Positions 54,605 to 64,000 of a stretch of 64,000 nt of DNA are shown one piece after another (positions within the stretch are counted from its first letter, which is position 1; each line of letters starts with the position of its first letter). The notes below the pieces were generated by a model. The model searched no databases, was not told where the DNA came from, and saw only the letters and a program-made list of their open reading frames with translations. Source of the DNA: Shinisaurus crocodilurus (taxonomy: Eukaryota > Chordata > Lepidosauria > Squamata > Shinisauridae); contig CM037877.1 of the NCBI GenBank assembly GCA_021292165.1, positions 81,313,691-81,377,690 on the forward strand. The letters run 5' to 3'. The translations under genes and the position numbers were made by a program.

Positions 54605-54916
54605 CCCTTAAATCCCAGTCTGCCTAATAATAGTTAAAAACAGATTTTTAAAAGTCTTACATCGCTTCCGGGCAAGGCTCAGGCTTGGGTTTTGGCGGGC
54701 CTCCAGGGGAAGGGGCTTCCACAAGTCTGGGGCAGCCACCGAGAACGCCTCTTTAAGTGCCTTTTCCGTCTGGATTTGATGCACGGATGGTACCATTAAG
54801 AGATCGTTCTCGGCTGACCGTAGGGATCGCGATGGGACACGAGGGAAGTGGCGGTCTTTCAGGTATGCAGAGGCCAAGCCACTTGAGACGTGCAGCTTCA
54901 CTCTCTCTATCGGCAA
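54605..54916 (-). pseudogene. L2 ORF2 C-terminal fragment (copy A)
   Basis: The minus-strand frame has LMVPSVHQIQTEKALKEAF, SVAAPDLWKPLPLEARQNPS and RCKTFKNLFLTI. This resembles the end of the intact L2 at 20428-23391 (AAPTLWNSLPSDLR and following). 5'-truncated fragment. Confidence 0.75.
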
Positions 54917-55182
54917 AATAGGATTGACAAGAATGATTCATTTTATGAAACAGAATAAAAGCCTCAGATAAGGCAAAATGGTTATGTGTCATGTTTTATT
55001 AATTAGTTAATTATCTACTATGTACCAATCAATTAATACCAGATTAATATTAATTTGTTAATCATTTGCAGTTATACAGGTAATGGTTACAATTTTGAAT
55101 TTACTGAGGTCAGTATAATTTTAATAACCCAACATTTCAACCCACACCCTCCAATTCAATGTATTCTACCAAAACTGCATTA

Positions 55183-55292
55183 GGGTACAATCCTATGCAT
55201 GTTTAGACAGAAAAAAGTCTGATAAATCCCAGACAAAAGTCCTACTGGCTGGGGCACGCTGGGAGTTGTAGGACTTTTGTTGTCTAAACATG
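55183..55292. mobile_element. Short MITE (gtacaatcctatgcatgttt), spanning the point where copy B leaves the window
   Basis: Left gggtacaatcctatgcatgt and right ttgtctaaacatgatagg are inverted repeats, with an inner palindrome gacaaaagtcctac / gtaggacttttgt. In copy B only the left part, to 64000, is visible. Confidence 0.6.
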
Positions 55293-55720
55293 ATAGGTTT
55301 AGAAAATCATAGCTTTTTAAAACCACCATTTTGATCTGTGATGGACTCAACTAAGGTTGACAAATGTATTAAACCAGTTGATTGTGTGTATTGGGGGTGT
55401 GCTGGTGGAAGAGAATGTGGCCCTCAGATGTGTGTGAACTTTATGCTTCAAGTTCTCATATATTGTTCCTGGATGAATCCTAAGCAGGTGGTTCCTCTCG
55501 TTATTTCAAAAGATATACCAACGTTGGGGTTTTTTACATTCCCAAGGTGTGTGTGGAAACCATAGGACCCAATCTGGATATACAGCTCAATTCTGATAGG
55601 AGGAGATATAATTCACTTCAGGTGAGAGTCACTGCCAGGGAGCATATTCCAGAAAAGAAAGAAAAAATGGGCACAATTTATGCTTACAAAGATTCTGTCT
55701 GAGATTATAATCTCTGTATA

Positions 55721-55889
55721 GGATATCATAGGATATCATAGGATCATAGAGTTGGAAGAGGCCTTCAAGGCCATCGAGTCCAACCCCCTGCTCAATGCAG
55801 GAAACTAGAGGAGGGGTCTCCCATCCAAGTAATAACCAGGCCTGACCCTGCTTAGCTTTCCACGCTCAGACAAGCTGAGCCAGCGTGAG
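55721..55889 (-). mobile_element. 5S-rRNA-derived SINE with CR1-like 3' tail (copy 2)
   Basis: Minus strand: aagctaagcagggtcaggcc and tggttattacttggatggga then gacc. By eye about 42 of 44 positions match the 5S internal promoter region. The linker cctctagtttcctgcattga follows, then the CR1-like tail ggactcgatggccttgaagg...ccaactctatgatcc and a short (atgatatcct)n terminus. The 5' half of the 5S unit is degenerate or missing, so it is not a 5S gene. Confidence 0.85.
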
Positions 55890-56352
55890 CATGACAGTGG
55901 TGTCACATGGGCAAATACTGGACTGATTCCAGGTCTGAGTCCACCTTTGGCAAAGTTTCCTCTGGCCAGCCACCTCTTACATTGGTGGATCCCCCCCACC
56001 CCTGCCCAGTAGGATTACCTGGTGGCCGGGCCACTATTTTAATTATCCACAGTGCCCCCAACATAGCTTCACTTTGGGACATTGTGTGTATCATGGTGAG
56101 CTGCTTGCAGATCCAGCCACCCCATGTGGAAGGCCCAGGTCTGGTATTAGCAGTAGTCCCTGCCAGGGCACTGGCACCCCAGCAGCTGCCCAAGGATGCA
56201 GGGTGCTGATCCTGATCCTGTGTAAATACAGTATTTTACATTTCTATAAATAAAATCAGTTCAGAGGCTGGAAAAGTGTGGTTTCCTTTCTCTCATAATG
56301 GCTGCTGGCAGAAAAAAACTGAAAACAATTCAAAAGAATTATGGCAACATAC
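55890..56352 (-). other. PCSK5: PCSK5 intron, no recognised feature
   Basis: No exon or repeat recognised between the SINE and the coding exon. Confidence 0.45.
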
Positions 56353-56553
56353 CGTTCCAGAATTTCCCATTTACTTGCTTGCCTTTGGGATTTACACACT
56401 TTCCATGGAGCAGCTGTAAAATTCCTTTGCACCTAGTACAGTCATTATCGTTGAACCCCTTGCATGTTGCGCAGGTCCTGTGGCATGGTTCACATTCTTC
56501 TGTGACCTCGTCGCTGTAGAAACCAGCTCCACAGTCACTCACACATTTCCCAT
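56353..56553 (-). CDS. PCSK5: PCSK5 furin-like cysteine-rich exon (most 5' in the window)
   Basis: Acceptor tctgctctag above 56553, donor gtatgt below 56353. The first two bases (AT) complete a codon from an exon outside the window. It then reads GKCVSDCGAGFYSDEVTEEC, EPCHRTCATCKGFNDNDC, TRCKGILQLLHGKC and ends GKFWN plus one base. Nine Cys in 66 codons. The CHRTCATC and DCTRC spacing is that of furin-like repeats. The exon lies in the stretch between the two long duplicate copies, so it would itself be duplicated if the duplication unit is 8.7 kb. Confidence 0.92.
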
Positions 56554-56766
56554 CTAGAGCAGAAACACGAAGCGTTTATGTCATAAGGTTACTGATGCCA
56601 GCTAAGTAGTTTGTTTTGAGAGCTGAAAATACAGTGCACTGTCTGTTCTTATCAATAACTGGTGACCACTTGCCATAGATGGTGTGGGCTAAAAGCATAA
56701 TCACTCATGTTATATTTATTGTGAACTGACCAGAGAGTTTTGGCTATTGGGCAGGATAGAATTTTT

Positions 56767-56809
<43 letters not shown>

Positions 56810-58273
56810 TATCCACGATCCACCAGATATTTGGACCAGATTTTTGGAACCCCACTGCTCGGGTACAACCCAGTACCTAAAAGTCAGTGAGGTATCGTCT
56901 GATTATGGGGCTAGTACCTAGTAGTGCTACTCTTTGTAACTGTTCTATCGTGATCTTATCAATACCAATTCCACTCAAGTGTTTTTTTCAATTGTTTTGC
57001 ATTGTTGACTTATTCATGATAGATGCAAGACATACTGAAACAAACTGGGGTACAATTGAATCAACATCCTAATGTAGTTTACTTCTGAGTAAGCTCCTCT
57101 AGAGGATGTGTGTATTGTCCCCAATGCTAGGTCTAGAGAAACCTACTCAAGACCAAACTGCCAAAGCAGAGGTACAGATCTGACCACAATTTCTGGCATA
57201 CTGCGTGAGCGGCCTTATATTAGAATCATAGGATAACTGGCAAACTTTCTCCAACCACTCCACTTGTCTGCTGCACTTTGGAATGTATGAAGAAACTGTA
57301 GAAAAACTGTGAGTCAGGGCCATAACATCACTTCCTTATAATATACAAAAGCTAACTTGTTTTACCTCTGAACACAGAGAATCCAGTTTGAATAAGTGCA
57401 GATAACTCATGATAAGTGGACAGGGTATGTACATCTGGTCTTGTAACAAGTTCAATGTGCATTAAACAAGGGGGTATAGATTACAGGTATACATAAGTCT
57501 TGACTTTTAGAGTTAGCTGAATTTTTGTCTGCGTGCAACTTGATAACTATTCACAGGAATTGGATTCATGTGGATTATGCCACAAGTCGCCTGCAAAAAG
57601 TCACCTGAGAAAAATGGTGTGAATTATTCTCAGGCTACAGTTTATACTATCCATTCATCTCTTATACTTTTCTTTAAAAACTTTTTAATTTCTATAAAAA
57701 AACTAAAAACAACACAAAACATATAACAATAATTAACAAATCTAAAATGGACCTCCGCATCTTTCCACAGCAAATATAGGTAACAAATAATTTCTCTACT
57801 CAATAATAATAATAATAATAAAAAAGACATTCATCTCTTATACTGAACAAATTAAGTTTGCACTAACATGCTTGAAATGAAAGGAATGTTGGAGGCTCCA
57901 TTAATAAATATCTTGCCCAAAAAGAGAGTAAGGGTTTGTCTCTGCATCTCACTGCTTCCATTTTGTGGCAGCATTAAATGCCAAAAGGAGTCGGGGTATT
58001 TGGAAAAGGAATGGTATTGCAAGGTAAGGCCCTACACTGACCCCCATGCAGATAGCAACATCACAATATATTATGAAAATCCTGTGGGATAGCCCTTGGG
58101 CTCCCCTACTGTGGGACTGACTGCAAGTCGGGATACTAAGGGGTTCCTCTGTCACAGCAGTGAAGTTGACACAGAACTTTCCCCCAAAGGAAATGACACC
58201 ACACACAGGAATGAATAATCTGAAACAGTGTCATTACTGGTGTGATTACTATCACACAGGATACATTTTAGAT
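56554..58273 (-). other. PCSK5: PCSK5 intron
   Basis: Contains a short L2-type tail (gtgaactgaccagagagttt, ggctattgggcaggatag) at 56719-56765 running into (CAT)n at 56768-56804, and (AAT)n at 57801-57821. Otherwise nothing recognised. Confidence 0.5.
56768..56804. repeat. (CAT)n microsatellite at an L2-type tail
   Basis: About 12 cat units directly after the L2-like 3' motif. Confidence 0.92.
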
Positions 58274-58550
58274 AGTACAGTAATACCTTGGATTACGAGC
58301 ATAATTCGTTCTGGAACCATGCTCGTAATCCAAAATACTCGTACATCAAAGCGAGTTTCCCCATTAGAAATAATGGGAACTCCGCTGATTCATTCCACAA
58401 CCATTTAATCACTGCTTTGCCCCATGGAGCCCCATGGAGGGAGCCGGCAAAGCAGTGATTAAATGGTTGTGGAACGAATCAGCGGAGTTCCCATTATTTC
58501 TAATGGGGAAACTCGCTGATGTGCTGGCTCCCGGCCGCGCCACGCCTTGC
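58274..58550. mobile_element. Fold-back TIR element, truncated next to the duplication junction
   Basis: The left end cagtaataccttggattacg matches the element at 15226. The inner arms gagtttccccattagaaata / tatttctaatggggaaactc and gattaaatggttgtggaacg with its complement fold back around 58431. The right arm should continue with the complement of the left end but stops after ctcgctgatg. The duplicated block starts 36 bases beyond. Confidence 0.75.
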
Positions 58551-58928
58551 CTCCACTCGCTCTGCCAGGAGTGACCAGAAGGCCACTTAGATCCAGAGGG
58601 AGAGCTGTTTATTTCTTAGATTTTATTCTGCTTATGGCTATGCAAAAATGGATACAGCCACGAATACAAATGTATAGAAAAGGACACATATATCTAAGAC
58701 ATAATTATAAGGTAAGGTATAACGGAAACAACACATACATATAATAAAATCCTAGAATCTCTTCAGTCTCTGAACTTACAAGAATTATAAACTTGAGGGC
58801 ACTAAAGACTAGTTGAAAGTAAGTCATACCCCCTATTTTTAGTCTAGTTACTGACAGCCACAAGTTACATTAATTTAACAAATGAATGTGTAAAATATAT
58901 GCATGCAACTCCGGAGAGGGTGTAGTAG

Positions 58929-58967
<39 letters not shown>

Positions 58968-59467
58968 TACTGGACTGCAACAGCTCTAGATATTTTTAAA
59001 AATAGGGATGATGTTTAAAAAAGTTTACCACCATTTCCCCTTGATGCTACATCCTTTTTTTCTGCAGAGTTTTCATTTCCTACATAGATTGCAAAATCAA
59101 AGAGAAAGGAGGTGTGATGATTTACCCTAACCTAGGATCAGTTGGCTCCAAAGATCTTGGATATACAGTCATCAGACTCAAGCAGGGATGGACCAAGACT
59201 CACATTCCTAATACAGATTGTTTTGGCAGACCCAGGAATAAATTGGTCTGGGGCTGGGTCCAGAATTCAACAGGCTCCAAGATATACTCCATGCTCCATC
59301 TTGATGTCTGGAACTGCCCCGAGTCTTGTCAAACCCTGCTGTGCATTCCCAGAGGTGTCCAGTGTGGTACCAGATCAACAACATCATCATCATCATCAGC
59401 CCTATATCACACTGAAGGCTCAGGGTATGCGTAGCACATCCTAACAAGCGAAGGCCCTTTGGGGAAA

Positions 59468-60124
59468 GGGTGTGGATCAGTGGTAAGAGTTTATGCTTTG
59501 CATGCTATAGGTCCGAAGTTCAGTCTCTGGCACCTCCGGGTAGGACTGGAAAAAGCTCCTGTCTGAAAGCCTGGAGAGCTGCTCCAGTCAGTGTAAGGCA
59601 GGGGCTGGCCACACAGTGCCCGTGGGTGCACCAGCGCCCACCAAGACACCCCCCCACACACACAATGTGCCCACAAGACCGATTTTCCCTACCTCTGCTG
59701 GAGTGATATTGCTCCATTGCCTTTAACACAGATGGGGGAAAGGGTGTCCTGTCAAAAAAACAGCTTGGTGGGGAGGAATCCCACCCCCACCAGTGACCAT
59801 TGGGGCAAAGGGTGCCCTGTCAAAAAAAAAAAAAAAGCTTGGTGGGGTGGGTGAACTTCCTCCCCCGTGCCATTTTTTTGGGGGGATCTTTTTCTTCACT
59901 TCTATTGAAGTAAGTGGAGTGATACTGCTCCATTGACTTTAACAGAGGTGGGGGAAATGGTCCCCTGCCAAAAAATAGCTGAGGGGGACAAGAAATGTGA
60001 TGGGGAAAGAAAAGAAAGAATCCAGAGAAGGGGGACAAGAAAAAGGAGACTCAAAAGGGGACAATATTGACAAAGATGGACCAATGGTCTGGCTTGGAAT
60101 AAGGCTGTTTCCTATGTTCCTAAG
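59468..60124 (+). mobile_element. tRNA-derived squamate SINE split by an insertion (copy B)
   Basis: Same structure as 50722-51378, including the same insertion, so it arose before the duplication. Confidence 0.75.
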
Positions 60125-61020
60125 CCCAGAGGACAGTCTGGCACTTTCTGAGCCTCACTGTGTATGCACGGGTGCTTTTTTTTTTTTTTAATACATGTTG
60201 TGAAAGAAAATATATAGTGAAAAGGTAAAGGTCAAAATTGGTTTTGAAACTGAACTTTTGAAAGGCTCTTCAAGTTGAAAACAGAGGCCTGTTTGGGAAA
60301 CTTCTAACGCTGAGGCGTTTTGGGTGGGAACCCCTCCCCCACCGTCTCTCCGAGCATGCTCCAGAGAGCATGCTCCAGAGAGCATTTCTTTTTCATTTCT
60401 GCCATGCAGAAAATATCAACATTTGACAACATTTCAGAAAAGAATATTTGAATATTCCTTGAAATTATATTCTCATAGTTTTGAAACTAGCTTAAACTTC
60501 AAAACACATCCCTCTGAATTTTTTCAGGACATATATCAGTCTGAATTTATTTTCTCTTTGCTTCTCTTCCAAAAATACTGTTGACTCTCTGGCTTAAACA
60601 TAAAAAGACTGGTGATGCAGCATGTTAATAAACTGCAGTAATAATGCCCTTTCTGTTTGTTAAACATCTATTCTAGCTGAACTGCTGTGTGTTAACATAC
60701 AGTGAAACAAGCCCGTCACTATTATGTCTCCTGGCTCCCAAAATAATTTCATCATCTGGTACACAAGATAAAATACAGATGTTCTGAGCTACACTTATTG
60801 GCCCAGACATTTTTTTTCTCTTGGCTTACACTTAAAAAACAGTGCCTGAATACCAGACAAACACAGATTCATTACTTCAGGCTCTGTCACAAGTTTATTC
60901 ACAGTTTATCCTAGTTGTGAGCTGAATTACTGAGGCTCCCCTCACCCTTCCCAGTGAGTATGCAAAACTGGCATCCTCCAAAAAAGTTGCTATATAGATA
61001 TACAGACTGAGTCAAAAATA

Positions 61021-61490
61021 TTAGGGTAAGAGCGGAATCCTATGGCCCTGAGATGGCAACTGAGGGCCATAGGATGCTGGGGATTTCCCCCTCTGCTGCC
61101 ACAGATGACGCTAAGACCTTGGAGAGGGAAATCCTAGGGGGGGGGATGGATTTCCTCCCACCCACTGACCCCTGCCCCTCCCAGCCACCATGGAAAGCTC
61201 CATAGCAGCTTCCTCTCCCGAGGTTGGTCTCCCAACCTCAGGAGGAGAGGAAATGGGCATGTTGGGGCAGGTAAGTGGGCAGGGAGGGGAGAGGCTGTGG
61301 ATTCGCTGGATCCACAAGACTCTCAGCTCCCATCTCTCACCCTGGTAGCATGACTCAAAAAAATAATGCAAAGGAGGATGGAGAGGGGGAAATAGCCTCT
61401 GTCGCTCCTCCCACCCTGCTGACAATTGGAAGCCTCCAATATCAGACGCCACTGTCGTTTGGGCAGGAATCCCACAGGATTGCACCCTAA
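61021..61490. mobile_element. MITE of the TTAGGGTGCAATCC family (copy B)
   Basis: Copy of 52289-52758 through the long duplication. Confidence 0.65.
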
Positions 61491-62398
61491 GTGGAATTTC
61501 CCCTCCCTTATCGTCCCACTGCCACACAGCAAGAACATGTGTGTACTTGCTTCTCCCTTTCCAGCTGGGAGTAAGAGACATGGGAGAACTCTATGAGGGA
61601 AGCAGCATGCTGCTGATGGCACAGTCATTGGATGAGACAGATGATGGGGTAGGAGGCTGGGTTGGGGGGATTTCCCCACTGCAGAGCAGTGTCTTAAGCA
61701 TGTAGAGGGGCTATTTGCCTGCAGAAATCTGTTTCTACAAGCAAACAGGTCTTCATCTCAATCAGGTCCCATATATCATGTTGCTGTTTATTTAAAAAAA
61801 AAAAAAAAAAAAAAAACTCCACAAGTGTTCTTTCATTTATCCTCATGTAGAAAACAAGACTTCTGTTTAAAATTAGGAAAGGTGTTGTCTTGCTTGATAT
61901 ATACCAATCTCTCAGACTGTAAGAAGTATTCATATAAGTGTAATATTTCTGAATTTCCTCTGGAAGAAAGTGAGTTAACAATTGCTGCCAAGGAACCATA
62001 GTAGTGCGTGCCCATTCATGAATGATGATTGTCTTGCAACCTAATATAATTAACCAATTGTGAATTCTACTAGACTAGTTTTTGATCAGCTTGACTCATA
62101 TTGAAGAGTCAATTCAATTATTAAGTCCAGTGTGAACATTTTCAGTTACACAGTTCTTGTGGCAATGAATATTCTACTTGGACTGAGCTGACATTATAGT
62201 TTATGACTTTATATTAAGACTGTACCCACTTTAGCCCCAACATTATTTGACTTCTATTAGTATCATTTTCCTAATAATACAGATCAGTAGATACCCTAGA
62301 AATGTATTATTTCAACCTAGTTGAATTGGGGCAAGGGAGATTTGTTAGTGTCAGGTGTGCTGAATCATTGTCCCTGACACTTGCACACCCTATGGGGA

Positions 62399-63062
62399 TC
62401 CTGCACATAAGAAGAGCCATGCTGGATCAGACCAAGGGTCCATCTAGTCCAGCATCCTGCTCACACAGTGGCCAACCAGCTGCCAATGGGAAACCCACCA
62501 GTAGGACATGAATGCAGCAGTACCCTCCCACCCATGTTCCCCAGGAACTGCTGAACATAGGCATACTGCCACTGATACTGGAGATAGCATATAGCCATCA
62601 GAACTAGTAGCCATGGATAGCCTTCTCCTCCATGAATTTGCCAAATCCCCTTTTAAAGCTGTCCAAATTGGGGGCCATCACTATATCTTGTGGAATTGAA
62701 TTCCATAGTTTAACTATGCACTGTGTAAACAAGTACTTCCTTTTATCTGTCCTGAATCTCCCATCAATCAGCTTCATGGGATGACCCCACTGGGTTCTAG
62801 TGTTATGAGAGAGGGAGAAAAATGTCTCACACACTTTCTCCACATCATGCATAATATTGTACGCCTTTATCATGTCTTCCCTTATTCACCTTTTTTCTAT
62901 GCTAAACAATACCAGATGTCGTAACCTTTCCTCGTAGGGGAATTGTTCCAGCCCCTTGATCATTTTAGTTGCCGTTTTCTGCACTTTTTTCATCTCTACA
63001 ATATCCTTTTTTAGGTGCAGTGACCAGAACTGTACACAGTATTCTAAGAGTTGTCACACCAT
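62399..63062 (-). mobile_element. CR1-like LINE 3' fragment (copy B)
   Basis: Copy of 53667-54330 through the long duplication; the short minus-strand frame is identical. Confidence 0.7.
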
Positions 63063-63336
63063 AGATTTATACGAGGGAGTATGATATTGGCAGTTTTATT
63101 TTCAATTTCTTTCTTAATTATGCCTAACATGGAGTCTGCTAATCCCTGTGCTGATCACTACTATTCCAAATAGAAGAACAAGATTGGCACAGGTGGTATA
63201 GTCCAATTCAGTGCTTGTAGAGCCAATTGGTACATCGTCAACTGGGTTACTGTCCCCCTCACTTCCCATTTATTGTGCTTCAGTTGCCGCGGAAAGCCTA
63301 TCCTAATTTATGTACTGAAATGTGCAACCCACCCTT

Positions 63337-63648
63337 CCCTTAAATCCCAGTCTGCCTAATAATAGTTAAAAACAGATTTTTAAAAGTCTTACATCGCTTC
63401 CGGGCAAGGCTCAGGCTTGGGTTTTGGCGGGCCTCCAGGGGAAGGGGCTTCCACAAGTCTGGGGCAGCCACCGAGAACGCCTCTTTAAGTGCCTTTTCCG
63501 TCTGGATTTGATGCACGGATGGTACCATTAAGAGATCGTTCTCGGCTGACCGTAGGGATCGCGATGGGACACGAGGGAAGTGGCGGTCTTTCAGGTATGC
63601 AGAGGCCAAGCCACTTGAGACGTGCAGCTTCACTCTCTCTATCGGCAA
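63337..63648 (-). pseudogene. L2 ORF2 C-terminal fragment (copy B)
   Basis: Copy of 54605-54916 through the long duplication. Confidence 0.75.
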
Positions 63649-64000
63649 AATAGGATTGACAAGAATGATTCATTTTATGAAACAGAATAAAAGCCTCAGA
63701 TAAGGCAAAATGGTTATGTGTCATGTTTTATTAATTAGTTAATTATCTACTATGTACCAATCAATTAATACCAGATTAATATTAATTTGTTAATCATTTG
63801 CAGTTATACAGGTAATGGTTACAATTTTGAATTTACTGAGGTCAGTATAATTTTAATAACCCAACATTTCAACCCACACCCTCCAATTCAATGTATTCTA
63901 CCAAAACTGCATTAGGGTACAATCCTATGCATGTTTAGACAGAAAAAAGTCTGATAAATCCCAGACAAAAGTCCTACTGGCTGGGGCACGCTGGGAGTTG

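Larger units (their letters stand above)
49840..55268 (+). repeat. Long direct duplication, copy A
   Basis: The sequence from ttagatccagagggagagct onward recurs at 58587 and remains collinear to the window end. Every short reading frame I compared is identical in the two copies. I see two indels by eye: a T run (6 here, 5 in copy B) near 50095 and 14 bases present here near 51726 but absent in copy B. The offset changes from 8747 to 8746 to 8732 accordingly. The left flanks are unrelated. Copy A may extend further right, since copy B is cut by the window edge. Confidence 0.95.
58587..64000 (+). repeat. Long direct duplication, copy B (cut by the window edge)
   Basis: Near-identical to 49840-55268 and in the same orientation. 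It includes the same (CA)n at 58930, split SINE (59468-60124), MITE (61021-61490), CR1-like fragment (62399-63062) and L2 fragment (63337-63648). The 14-base deletion relative to copy A is at about 60473. It continues past 64000. Confidence 0.95.

Noticed and set aside
55805..55889. Possible 5S rRNA gene on the minus strand
   Set aside because: Only the internal promoter half matches 5S. The 5' half is degenerate and the unit runs into a CR1-like tail, so it is a SINE.

Overview
This is a vertebrate nuclear window, almost certainly from a squamate reptile (lizard or snake). It carries two recognisable genes in convergent orientation and a dense layer of transposable elements. The repeat types (Sauria-type tRNA SINEs with an AAAT-type tail, a second tRNA-derived squamate SINE, L2 and L1 LINEs, CR1-like fragments, a Tc1 element, and many hAT-like and Harbinger-like MITEs) point to a squamate. 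I cannot name the species.

Gene layout. On the + strand, the last two coding exons of RFK (riboflavin kinase) lie at 1490-1592 and 6001-6134. They are followed by a long 3' UTR with a good poly(A) signal near 9310. On the - strand is the 3' part of PCSK5, in its long transmembrane PC5/6B form. Eight cysteine-rich furin-like-repeat exons (56353-56553, 45409-45492, 42050-42245, 38069-38287, 36058-36291, 33167-33397, 32402-32579, 31391-31608) join in consistent splice phase. After a gap come one further cysteine-rich exon (17234-17429) and the terminal exon (15618-16030), which encodes the membrane anchor and acidic cytosolic tail. The tail-to-tail RFK/PCSK5 arrangement is the one known on human 9q21. 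The catalytic PCSK5 exons lie beyond the right edge of the window.

The gene model is not clean. The exon at 38069-38287 has a one-base excess in an A/T homopolymer that breaks its frame. The splice phases of 31391-31608 and 17234-17429 do not match, so at least one exon between them is missing, lost or unrecognised. The intron between those exons holds an 8.8 kb nest: a full-length L1 (19079-27853) with a perfect 18-bp target-site duplication, whose ORF1 was invaded by an almost intact 3.1 kb L2. The L1 ORF1 start and the L2 endonuclease/reverse transcriptase form one uninterrupted chimeric reading frame.

The right end holds a near-identical direct duplication: 49840-55268 recurs at 58587-64000, running off the window edge, with only two small indels seen by eye. 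The offset of about 8.74 kb would place a second copy of PCSK5 exon 56353-56553 just beyond the window if this is a true tandem duplication. An uncollapsed haplotype in the assembly is the main alternative.

Most of the remaining sequence is intron or intergenic DNA with short TIR elements, several with perfect 8-bp target-site duplications, and simple repeats. I found no RNA genes, no CRISPR array and no endogenous retrovirus. The reading frames outside the listed genes and LINEs look like chance frames.
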